Below, one piece after another: positions 20,294 to 30,899 of a DNA stretch of 64,000 bases. The position numbers and the translations under genes are program-made. Source of the stretch: Plasmodiophora brassicae (taxonomy: Eukaryota; Endomyxa: Phytomyxea; Phytomyxea; Plasmodiophorida); the NCBI GenBank assembly GCA_036867785.1, contig CP145414.1, positions 124,001 to 188,000 on the forward strand, written 5' to 3'. The notes under the pieces are model-generated. The model was not told the origin of the DNA, made no database searches, and saw nothing but the letters and a program-made list of their open reading frames with translations. Positions within the stretch are counted from its first letter, which is position 1. The number at the start of each line of letters is the position of its first letter.

Positions 20294-23017
20294 CTAAGGT
20301 TTCGCCGTGAAGGACACCGGCTTCATGGACAGGGCGCCGCCGGTGCGCGACTCGCCGCCAGCCGTGCTGGTCTTCACGCTGACCGTCTTGGTCTCCATGA
20401 CCATCTTGATCTGCGTGGGTGTCATGGTCGCGATCAGGTAGAACTTGTAGCTGAACAGGGTGCCCAGCGTGCACAGCACGATGACGGCGACGGCCACGGC
20501 ACGAACGACCAGCTGGACGCTCGGGTTATCCTTCAACAGCAGGAGAACGGGAAGGATCAGGACCTATCATGGAGGGCCCGGGGTTCAGAATTGTTCCCAC
20601 ATGCGCATGGCCCCGTCCATTATGGTCCGGCCCGGTTACCAGTGCAAGGAAGATGTTGTACGCGCACATGCACCTGTTCGAGCAACGGAGTCAGTGCCCG
20701 CGACGTGTTGCCAGCGGACTCGGCAATCTGCGACCGACATGTATTTCGTCTCGTTGAACATGAGCATGGGGATGTCCCGCGAGCGGTACGCCATGGCAGT
20801 GCCGGCGACGATGATGGCAAAGTGGATGGCGGCGACCAGCCAGAATCCCGCTGGCGCGTACTGGCAGCTGTAGACGAAGTCCAGGTCGGCGCCACAGGGG
20901 CACCCGGACACTCGGAACACCCTCTGGACGGTCGCCATGGCGCTGATCGTGTCCTGGCCGGCCATCCAGGCGCCGATGGCGATGGCGTCCACGGCGACCA
21001 GCAAAGCGAGGCGCTTGAAGACTTCGGCGTTGGTGATCGTCACGGTCCGCATGACGCCGCTGGCGCCCGACGCTGCCGCGAAGATCTGGGCCACCCTGTG
21101 CTGCTTGACGTACAGCGCGCCCTGTGTGTCAACCGGGGCGTGAGAAGGTGCCATTCGCGGGAGACGTCACGCCCTCGACGTCAGCATGTACCATCATGGT
21201 GATGAAGCCGATGCAGGTCAGCCAGACGGTGGCCCAGCAGCCGCTGGGGAACAGGTTCGGCTTCAGGGTCGCCGTCACGTTCGACGCCAGGAACACGACG
21301 GCGCCGATGCAGATGGTGATGCAGAAGATGGGCGATGCGCTCCTGATGACGGGATTGTCCTTGTTGTAGATGAAGGCGGGGATCAGGGCCAGGGCAACGA
21401 CCATGGCGAGGCCCGTCACCGAGTACGCTGTGGCGAATGCCCACGGTGCGGTGAGCAACTCGTTCAGGCAGCGATCGGGCAGCAGCGACCGGTCGTGCAG
21501 CAACAGGACCAGCTGGCACTCGATCGTGTTCAGCGCGTCTTGCGGCGACACGCGGCCCATCAGCGCCTGCAGGCGGACATGACCGCTCAGCACGAGGTGG
21601 CGCTACGTGGCTCGCGACGTACCTGCTGGATGTTCGTGAAGACGATGCGGGAGGCGTTCCCGTAGTGTTGAGGGGCCGTCGGCGCGCTGAACCTGTCGGC
21701 ACGAGCGCGTCAAGCTGGGACGACGTGCGAGCACACGCGTCGTGATTACCGGAACACGGAATAGTCATCGGTGATGTTCGTGTCGCACACCTGCCAGTGG
21801 TTGGGGTCGTAGGGTCCACACAGGCGCTTGCCGCAGTAGATCGACGTCCTGGACGGCGCCAACCCGAACAGGCGGTACCGGCGCGTCTGCTCTTGGACGG
21901 ACAGCATGGTCGTCAGCGTCGACGCCGCCTGCTGCGGGCGACTCGAGTACTTGGAGATGCCCAGGTAGGCGCTGCCGGCCGTCCCCTTCGATCGTGTCCC
22001 GGGGCCGTCGTTCGGCAGCATGGCAATGCCATAGGTCGCCGCGGTGACGTCGTCGCCTGGGAAGTTCTGCAGGCCCCACTGGCGGGTGAACGCGGCGCCG
22101 CCCGCCTCGAACAGCGCCTTGGACCCGTCCGCGTCCCAGGACGTCACCTGGTAGGGGCTGATGCCGCCGACCCATCGCACCGCACGCGCCAGCGCTTTCA
22201 CCGCTTTCGGGTTGTTGATCGACACCTGACAGGGGACGGCCGCCACGTCAACGTCCATGCAGCAGGCGAAGCGACATCTGGCGGGGCGATTACCCTGCCG
22301 TCGGGTTCGATGATGTTGCCGCCGCCATGCGAGCTGATCAGTTCGAGAATGTTGCAGGTCAGGCTTTCGTCCAGGGCGTCCCAGGCGTAACCGTAGAACT
22401 GCGGATTGGTCTGCCGTTCGCCCTCCTGGATCGTACGCGACATCTCCTCGAGCTCGTCCCAGGTCTGGGGCGGCGCCGCGTACCCGTACTTGGCCAGCAG
22501 GGCCTTGTTGTAGATCAGGAACGCGTTCTGGATGTCCCACGGTAGAGCGATGAGCCTGCCCTTGTACCAGCCGGCCTCGAGCCCGTCCGGATGGAACTGC
22601 TGTACGAAATCGGCGGGCAGGAGCTCAGTCAGGTCGGCCATGTGCTCGGCAAAGTCGGCCACCCAGATCGTGTCCATGTACGCAATCTGCCCGACACGAA
22701 TGTCAATTGCTTCCGAACGTTCCGGGCAGGGGCGGCCACCACTGCAGGTTCGTTACGTCGACGGCGCCCCGCTTCTGGATCTCGGCGTACTCTGCCGAGT
22801 ACGTGTCGCTCCAGGTCTCCAGGCCGATCGTGCTGTCCACACTGATCTGCACGTCGGGCACCAGGGACGAGATGTGGTCGGCGTACGCCTGCAGGCCGGC
22901 ACTGTCGGTGGCGTTGTCGGCCGTGGCCGTCAGGAACGTCAGCGTATCCGCTGCTGTGGCCCACCGCACGAGGGCCGGCCCGATAAGCAGAGCGACGACG
23001 AGCATGGCGCCGAGCAC
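20294..23017 (-). CDS. class C GPCR with bacterial-type solute-binding ectodomain, copy A
   Basis: Inferred exons are 22757-23017, 22294-22686, 21750-22225, 21623-21692, 21192-21566, 20739-21121, 20640-20673 and 20294-20563, in frame, giving 753 aa. A signal peptide precedes about 390 residues that read as a family 1 extracellular solute-binding protein, the type II periplasmic fold that binds sugars or other small solutes. Landmarks are GRLIALPWDIQNAFLIYNK, PPQTWDELEEMS, GAAFTRQWG and YLGISKYS. A seven-helix 7tm_3 bundle follows: IYNKDNPVIRSASPIFCITI, GALYVKQHRVAQIF, the DIPMLMFNETKYM motif matching the class C FNEAKY signature, and a last helix ending FSYKFYLIATM. Expected at the plasma membrane, coupling solute sensing to G proteins. 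Its paralogue starts at 29176. Confidence 0.88.
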
Positions 23018-23296
23018 GGTGACGGAACCGCCGTTCGATTATCAGCGGAACGCCCTGGCAAGCGATCCTGTGACCCGCAGGCTGGGTACGTGCCCATGAC
23101 CCGTGCGCTCCATCGGCAGTTACAGGACGACCAGGGGGCGATGACGATCACGTACGATTAGCGGCTGAACCTCTGCCCGTACCGAGCATTCCAGGCCGGT
23201 CGATTGTCGGCACAAGGCAGGCGGCTTGGCTTGCGACTGTATTGGTCGACCGGGCAGCACGGTTGATCAGGGCGTGTAGGCGTACGTGCAGGGCCC

Positions 23297-24343
23297 CTAC
23301 GCGGCTCTTGCCGTTCGGTGTCGAAACACGGACGGCAGGTTCGCCAGGTAGCAACTCTGCTGCACGTGCCGGCGCGCATTGTCCACGAGCTCGAGGGCGT
23401 CCTCGTACCGCTCCTGCAGGAGCGCGAGGTGAACCACCAGCACCTTCAGCAGGTCCAGGTTCGCGCGCGCTGCCGCTAGGTCTGCGTCAACGGCGGCCAT
23501 GTTGATCATCGTGGGCAACGTCGGCAGGCGCCGGCGCGCGTCTGCCAGTATATCAGTGGTCGCTAACATCCGACGCCTGGACAGGATCATGGCCTGCGAA
23601 AACAATTCGTGGATGATGACGCGATCGGCGCCCATCTGTACGAGCATGGTCCTGGTCGCCGCAATCTGTCGAAGGCTGATCGTCATGGCGTCGGCCAGGT
23701 CGCCCATGGACACGCGCGTCACGTTCCAGAAGCGGCGCGCGGGCAGGTGGACAAAGGTCCTATCGCGTATGGCGAAGATGTTGGGGCGATGCCCGACCGG
23801 CCGCTGGATGCGAAGGACGGACATGAGCCGACGCGTCAGGGCGGCAGCGCCACGATTCCAGGCGAAATTCCGGAGAACGCATCCGGTGGCGTTGGCGGTC
23901 CGGCGGATCAGCGTCTCCATCACCTGGACCGACTGCTGGTACGACGCCAGGCACATGGACAACCCGCGCTCGAAGTTGCCGAAGACGGACTCGAAACCGG
24001 GCGGATCCGCATCATGGCGTGCGGGCGATGTCGTCGTGTCGGGCGCGTCGGATGGCAGGCGAATATGTAATGGGTCACCAAAGAAGATGCTGCCGGCACT
24101 GACGATGAGGCGTTCCGCTTCGCGCAGCAACAATCGTGCGTCCTCCAAATGCACAATCGCTTCGGCTACGTGGACTCGAGTCTCAGCTGGTCCGTCGACG
24201 TCGCGCCTGTGAACGCACAACCCCTGCTGAGTCGTGCCCCGTCGTTTGCCAGAGTAGACCCGCACACGGTACCTAACATTGGTGGCGTCACCGACAACGA
24301 CCAGCACGCCTATCGCGACGATGCTGCGCAGCAACCGCCCCAT
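23297..24343 (-). CDS. secreted helical protein, copy A
   Basis: Inferred exons are 24273-24343 and 23297-24206, separated by a 66-bp phase-2 intron, giving 326 aa. The first exon is a signal peptide (MGRLLRSIVAIGVLVVVGDA). The rest is mostly alpha-helical with Arg/Leu-rich heptads and two conserved blocks shared with copy B: the FGNFERGL region and the RPNIFAIRD..FVHLPARRFWNVT region. No known domain is recognised. It ends in a TARAA tail shared with its paralogue. It lies between the GPCR copy A gene and its own paralogue, all on the minus strand. Confidence 0.7.
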   Translation of the reverse strand: MGRLLRSIVAIGVLVVVGDATNVRYRVRVYSGKRRGTTQQGLCVHRRDVDGPAETRVHVAEAIVHLEDARLLLREAERLIVSAGSIFFGDPLHIRLPSDAPDTTTSPARHDADPPGFESVFGNFERGLSMCLASYQQSVQVMETLIRRTANATGCVLRNFAWNRGAAALTRRLMSVLRIQRPVGHRPNIFAIRDRTFVHLPARRFWNVTRVSMGDLADAMTISLRQIAATRTMLVQMGADRVIIHELFSQAMILSRRRMLATTDILADARRRLPTLPTMINMAAVDADLAAARANLDLLKVLVVHLALLQERYEDALELVDNARRHVQQSCYLANLPSVFRHRTARAA

Positions 24344-24826
24344 TGGTCTGGCCAGCGTCGGGCAACGAGCCAAAATGCCGCACGGTGGAACAACTGTGCG
24401 ACTTCCCCGAGCCGCGGCTGTACGGTCGCCCGAAATAGCGGCGGCGATTTTGCCGCAAATCACTGGACGCCAACCACCTCGTTGATCCTTGCAGAGTGAA
24501 GCGCTTCTGTATGTGGTAGGGCTGTCATCGGTTCGAGAGCGTCGTCCAACCAGTAGCCCAACGGGCCTCTGGTGTAGAGGACCTTCGTGCGCAAACATTC
24601 ATGCCCGACGCTCCCATAGGTTTGTACACAATTAGGATGGTTACAGGCACATCGCGAGCCCGTTGTGTTCATCGTATGTGGCCCGCGGCTACTAGCGCGG
24701 CATACGACTACAGTACTGAATACCATACGCATTCCAATGGTCCATCTGAAATCAGCAATGTAGCGATCCAGCAGATGATGATGCCGACGGTTAATTGATC
24801 ACTGGGACAATCGAGTTGGCTCGGCG
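24344..24826. other. intergenic, no gene seen
   Basis: About 480 bp between the two secreted helical-protein paralogues, both on the minus strand. It holds the 5' region of copy A and the 3' flank of copy B. No coding signal is convincing. Confidence 0.5.
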
Positions 24827-25923
24827 CTAGGCCGCTCTTGCTGTGTCGGTTTGGAGCAGCAGGTGCAGATTAGTCTGGTAGCGACTCTGATGCAGATAAA
24901 TGACGGCGTTGTCCAGGTGCTTGAGGGCGGCCTTGTATCGTTCCTTCATGTGAGTGACCCGATCGACCAGTAGCTCAAACTGATGAGCACTGGCGCGAAC
25001 AGACGCAATGTCCTTCTCGACGACCGGTATATTTTCGCCGGATAGCGTCGACGTCAACTGCCCCAGCAGGTTCACCAACAACGTCATGCTCGTTATCAGA
25101 CGGCGCTTGGATAGCGCCAGAGCCTCGTAAAACAGGTCCATCACGACAACGCGGTCGGCATTCATTTGTATCACCATTGACCTTGTCGCCGCAATCTGAC
25201 CCCGGGTCACAGTTATCGCATTGACAAGGTCCTCGACGGGCACTTGAGTCACATTCCAGAAGCGTCGCACGGGCAGGTCGACAAAGTTCGCATCGCGCAT
25301 GGCGAATATGTTTGGCGGGCGGTGAGAGTCGACGGTCCGGGTCCTTACTGTGCCGGTGCGCATGATGGATGCAAGCCGGTCCACCAAGACGACAGTGGAA
25401 TTGCGTCGAACTGTGGCCCCGCGGTTTGGGCTACCGCATTGGATATGATTGTCGATCGTTGAAAAGATGCAGCAGATCAGCCTCTCCAAAGTGTCAACCG
25501 ACGTCAGGTGCGACAGCAGACCGGTAACCAGGCCTCGCTCGAATGTGCGGAAGACGGCTTCGAACGTGGGCGGGTTTGCATAGGGGCATACCGACGGTGA
25601 TCGCGTGCTTTCGCCCGTACCGGAGGGTCGGCGAATCTGACGTAGAGTATGCCCAGGAAAGGACCTCGCCATATCCGTAATGATGCGTTCAGCTGTGGAC
25701 AGTGATGATCGCGCTTCCTCTAAGCGCACGATCGCGTCCGATACATGCGTCCGATTGTCGGCAGGACCTTCATTTGGTCTGGGATCGTCCAGCCTGGCAT
25801 AATCCACTGGTCAGGTCCGCTCGTATGACGATACTGATAACGCTACCTGTCAGCATTGCACTGGGCAGCGCCACAGACGACAGCCAGCAGGCCAACCGCG
25901 ATCACACTCCTCAAGCGCCTCAT
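24827..25923 (-). CDS. secreted helical protein, copy B
   Basis: Inferred exons are 25847-25923 and 24827-25793, separated by a 53-bp phase-2 intron at the same position as in copy A, giving 347 aa. The signal peptide is MRRLRSVIAVGLLAVVCGAA. The mature protein is helical and aligns with copy A throughout, for example FRTFERGL, RPPNIFAMRDANFVDLPVR and RFWNVTQV, with TARAA at the end. Protein identity is roughly 40-45% by eye, clearly lower than between the two GPCR copies. Function is unknown. Confidence 0.7.
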
Positions 25924-26458
25924 TTGGCCAGTGAAGCACGGCGCCGGAAAGTGCGGGGAGAACTGCGTGCCTGCGGCAGCAGTCGCAAGCTCGCAGCGCA
26001 AGTGCGCGACTGCGCTCCCACCGGGAATAGCAGCTAGCCCACCTGCCCGATGCCCCGATCCGATCAGCCACACGCGTACGGCGAGTAGGTGGCATTGCTC
26101 CTGGTGTTGAGTTTCTGGGACGTGCCTTTCTTTGCCGGTCAAACGTATACGTAACGGGCGCACCGCGACAGCTGGCCGCTACTTCGCCTTCTGTCGGGAC
26201 CCCTCAACAAGAGGTCGAGGCGTTTGTGCATGCGGTCCCACGCCTGCAGATACGTCTGACGAACGAGTTGTTAGTTATTCCCGTTCTAGGCGGCGATCGT
26301 CGACGTCTCATCAGAGGGCACCGATGACTGAGGTGGTACACAGCGGCAGTTCTATGAGGTGTGGGAGTGGACGAACCATTCCGTGGTAAAGAACGTTGCG
26401 ACGAGTTCGCGCTGGGGGCAATCTCGGAATCTACGATGCGTTTCCCTCGATGGTCCAT
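25924..26458. other. intergenic, no gene seen
   Basis: About 535 bp between the start of secreted helical copy B and the stop codon of GPCR copy B. Short frames only. Confidence 0.5.
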
Positions 26459-29176
26459 TTATTTCGTGGTGGTCGATAACCCAGGCTTGCTGGCGGTGGA
26501 TAATCCTCGTTTCGTCGAGATGGCGTCGAAGGTGGGGCGAACCTTGACGCTGGCCGGGGATCTCGAATCCATGACAACTTTGAGCTCGGCGGGCGTCATG
26601 GTTGCGATCAGGTAGAACTTGTAGCTGAACAGTGTACCCAGCGTGCACAACACGATGACGACGACGGCAACAGAGCGAGCAACCAGTTGGATACTCGGGT
26701 TATCAGTCAGCAACAGAAGCACGGGCAGAATCAGGACCTATTCGCCATTCCGTCAGACCCATATACGTTACGCTGAAGGTTCGTCGCTGGACCAATGCGA
26801 GGAAGATGTTGTACGCGCACATGCACCTGTTCGACAAAGTGATGTTAGCGCCCCGCAAAGTACTCGGGGACCGGCCATCGATCATCTGGACCGACATGTA
26901 TTTCGTCTCGTTGTACATGAGCATGGGGATGTCGCGGGAACGGAACGCCATGATGGTACCCGCAATGACGATGGCAAAGTTGAAGGCGGCGACCAGCCAG
27001 AATCCCGTCGGCGAGTACCGGCAGCTGTAGACGTAATCGAGGTCAGCGCCACAAGGGCACCCTGACTCTCGGAACACTTTCTGCACAATCGCCATGCCGG
27101 TAACCGTTTCCTGGGAAAACATCCAAGCCCCGATGGCAATCGCTTCCAGCCCAACAAGTACTGAGAGGCGCTTGAAGACATCGGCATTGGTGATGGTCAC
27201 GGCCCGCATGGCGCCGTTTGCGCCTGATACCGCCGCAAAGATCTGGGCCACCCTGTGCTGCTTGACGTACAGTGCACCCTGTATGAAGTTGGGGTCGTTA
27301 CGCGACGGGTACCAAGGCATCGGTCACAACATGTGCGATACCATCATGATGATGAAGCCAATGCAGGTCAGCCCAGCATTTGCCCAGCAGATGCCCCGGA
27401 ACAGATTCGGCTTCAGGGTCGCCGTCAGGTTCGACGCCAGGAATATGACGGCGCCAATGCAGATGGTGATACAGAAGATGGGCGACGCGCTCCTGATGAC
27501 AGGGTTGTCCTTGTTGTAGATGAAGGCGGGGATCAGGGCCAGCGATATGGCTACGGCGAGACCCGTCACCGAGTACGCCGTTGCATACGCCCAAGGCTCG
27601 GTGCGCAACTCGTTCAGGCAGCGATCGGGCAGCAGCGACCGGCCGTGCAGCAACAGGACCAGCTGACATTCGATCGTGTTCAGCGCGTCTTGCGGCGATA
27701 TCTCGTACGTCAATGCCTATGGGAGCAGCAGGTGGACTCGTTACTCGCAGCAATGATGGCTCCAGTGGAAATAACCGCACCCGATGAACATTCGTGAAGA
27801 CAATACGAGAGGCGTCGTCGTAGTGGCCAGGGGCCGTTGCGTCTGTAAACCTTTGGGCAAGCGCGGGTCACACACAAGCTCCGGGGGCCTGGTCGATGTT
27901 CAATTGAGATTACCGGAACACGGAATAGTCGTCGGTGATATTCGCATCGCAGATCTGCCAGTGGTTGGGGTCGTAGGGCGCACACAAGCCTTTCCCGCAG
28001 TAGATCGACGTTCGGGACGGCGCCAACCCGAACAGGCGGTACTCGCGTACCTGCTCTTGGTCGGACAGCATGGCCATCAGCACGGCCGCTGCTTCCTGGG
28101 AGCGATTGGAGTACTTGGAGATGCCCAGGTAGTCGTTACCGGCCGTCCCCTTCGATCGCGTCCCGTGGCCGTCGTTCGGCAGCATGGCAATGCCATAGGT
28201 CGCTGCAGTGACGTCGTCCGTCGGGAAATTCATCATTCCCCATTGGCGGGTGAACGCCGCGCCGCCGGCCAGGAACACGGCTATCGACCCGTCTTCGTCC
28301 CAGGACATCACCTGGTCCGTGCTGATGTTCCCAATCCAATGTACCGCCCGCGTCAGTGCTTTCAGCGCGTGCGGGTTGTTGATCGACACCTGATGATGGG
28401 CCCACATTGCATCCGTCAGCCACGTCCGAGACCGACTCGCTGATCGCGCGTGGGCGGTTACCCGGCCATCGGGTTCGATGATGTTCCCGCCGCCATGGGA
28501 GCTGATCAGCTCCAGGAGGTTGCAGGTCAGGCCTTCGTTCAGGGCGTCCCAGGCATAGCCGTAGAACTGTGTGTTGTTCTGCCGTTCGCCCTCCTGGATC
28601 GTACGCGACATCTCCTCGAGCTCGTCCCAGGTCTGGGGCGGCGCCCCGTACCCGTACTTGGCCAGCAGGACCTTGTTGTAGATCAGGAACGCGTTCTGGA
28701 TGTCCCACGGTAGAGCGACGAGGCGGTCGTTGTACCACCCACCCTGCAAGCTGTCGGGATGGAACTGCTGTATGAAATCGACGGGCAGGTGCTCGGTCAG
28801 GTCGGCCAGGTGGTTGGAGAACTCGGCCACCCAGGTCGTGTCCAGCCACGTTACCTGTGGTAGGAACCAGCGCGCTCGTGAGACAATGCATATCGGGGGT
28901 CGCGTCCCACGCGAGCTGTCTTACGTCGACGACGCCCGGCTTGCGAATTTCGGCATACTGCGCCCAGAACGTGTCGCTCCAGGTGGCCAGACCGATCGTG
29001 CTGTCGACATTGATCTTGACGCCAGGCACGAGCCCGGCGATCCGGTCGGCGTACGCCTGTGCGCCGGCGCTGTCGCTTGCGTTCTCGGCTGTCGCCGTCA
29101 TGAACGTCAGCGCGTCGAGCGCGCCACAGGACGACACCAGCGCCGCAGCGACGATGACCACAGCCGCATCCAGCAT
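26459..29176 (-). CDS. class C GPCR with bacterial-type solute-binding ectodomain, copy B
   Basis: A close paralogue of the gene starting at 23017, with the same exon pattern as far as I can trace it. The signal peptide is MLDAAVVIVAAALVSSCGA. The ectodomain is a family 1 solute-binding protein (DRLVALPWDIQNAFLIYNK, PPQTWDELEEMS). The 7tm_3 region repeats IYNKDNPVIRSASPIFCITI, GALYVKQHRVAQIF and DIPMLMYNETKYM. The first intron begins at the same codon as in copy A. Transmembrane segments are about 85% identical, while the C-terminal tail diverges (PGLSTTTK against MKPVSFTAKP). Selection on the membrane core with a drifting tail suggests two receptors with related ligands and different regulation; that last point is inference. 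Confidence 0.87.
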
Positions 29177-29877
29177 GACGACGGTCCGCCTGCCGGGGTG
29201 AACCTGGCGCTGGTCAGTTAACGACCGTTCACGCCTATGACTCGCAGGAACACGTATGTAGGCGCCCTCGTAGGGCCCTGGTCATTCGCGGTGGTACGGG
29301 AAGTCATTTCTACCGAGGCACCGAGCGCACAGTCACAGGAAGTGTCCACCACCGCGCGTGCTTCAGTGCCTGGGGCGCTGGCAGCAATGCACACCACCGA
29401 CTGCCGAAGGGACACGTGCAGTACCGGCGCTGCACCGGTCACGGTCGAGCTGGGTGCATCACAGGCTATCCAAGCCTGCCGAGTGTTCTTCGGAACGGTG
29501 GCGCGGTACAGCATATGCACAGTCACCATCTGCAGCACTCCCTGCAGGGCGGCGCCTTTGTTCTAGAGTCCTGCCCGCAGGGTTCGCGAATGCTGGCGGG
29601 TACGTCATACCCTGTACGGCTGCAGTGGCACCATGCGGGGTCTGGTTGTTGAATGCGGCTGAAGATATTATCGATGACCTGACGTCGAGATATTGACACG
29701 GCCTGCTCATTATCATCATGGGCGCGGACGTTCTGCCATGGTGCCCGCCGCCTGGCGACGTCGCTACCGACGACGACGACGACAGGGCAGCGTCGTGGTT
29801 CCATGCGATGGAGAGCGGGGCGCGACGGTATCTACTACCGTGATGCCTGCTGGTCGCGTGCCCATCCATGTCCTTAC
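29177..29877. other. intergenic, no gene seen
   Basis: About 700 bp of divergent intergenic sequence between GPCR copy B (minus) and the F-box/TM gene (plus). Several short frames occur but none has a domain, a signal peptide or a splice pattern. Confidence 0.5.
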
Positions 29878-30698
29878 ATGTCGTCGGTCAGGAGGCGACG
29901 CTCTGTCCTGGCGCTGACCGGCCTGCCCGATGACATCATGTCGTTGGTGTTCGAGCACCTAGAAGGACGCGACCTAGCCCGGATCATGTCGACCTGCCGT
30001 GCCTGGCACGCGCTGTCCACCCGCGTCTACTCGCCTCTCTGGCGGACGCTGTACGTGCACCAGTTCAGCGACGAGTGCCGAGTCGACGTGTTCGACGCGC
30101 GGGACAATGCCAAATGGAGGAACTCGTACCGGCAGAACTGGTGGAAACGTTCGTGGACCGAGATCAAGGCGGCCCGCCAGCAGCAGGACGGTGACCTGCT
30201 GCGGTCCCAGCAGCAGGCGCCGACCAGCATGTCCACGGTCGCGTTCCTGCGCATCATCTTCGTCTGCGGCCTGTCGTCGTTCGTCCTCGTCAACGTCCTC
30301 ATGAACCTGTGGAACATGCAGATGATCGTCGGATGGCACTCGTTCTTTCTCCTGTACGTACGGGCGAGGCGCGCCGCGTGCCAACGCCTCTGACCCCGCA
30401 CAGGTTGCTCTGGCTCATCATGTGCATTGTGCTGATCGCCGCGAGCCGCATCGACGTGACGACGTCGTGGACGCATCTGCTGATGTTCGGCGGGTGCAGC
30501 ACAACGCTGTGCTCCGTCCTGCTGTTCTTCCTGCGGTCGATCCTCGGCCCGGCCATACCCGCGTACATCGTCCTGATCCCCGTCATCAGCTGCGGCGCGT
30601 TCGGCCTCGCCATGATCGCCAGCACGGTCGCCTTCTGCAGAACGCCCTTCGTCCCCGCCTCGTTCCGCGGGTCCCGGGCATGGCTCCTAGAGATATAA
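29878..30698 (+). CDS. F-box protein with C-terminal transmembrane segments
   Basis: Inferred exons are 29878-30353 and 30404-30698 (50-bp intron, phase 2), giving 256 aa. An N-terminal F-box (LTGLPDDIMSLVFEHLEGRD, ending in CRAWHALSTRVYSPLWRTLY) should recruit SKP1 and a cullin-1 ubiquitin ligase. A charged linker leads into four or five hydrophobic segments: FLRIIFVCGLSSFVLVNVLM, a segment joined over the intron (WLIMCIVLIA), a helix around LMFGGCSTTL, PAYIVLIPVISCGAFGLAM and a last short one. A membrane-tethered SCF receptor, perhaps for ER or endosomal quality control, is the simplest reading, but no substrate-binding domain is visible. Confidence 0.75.
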
Positions 30699-30899
30699 AC
30701 CGGACGTTCCCCCGCCGAACAGACGAACGAGGAGGGGAAGCCAGGAGGGCCGCCCCACCGACGCGTCGCTGTCGTCAGTCAGCGCCGTGACGGTGTCGTC
30801 GGTCAGCGCCGTGACGGTGTCCGTGGCGGTTACAGTCAACATACGACGACGAGCGTCCCCGAATGCATCGCTTCTGCAGGTAGGTGGCCGACCGACCCG

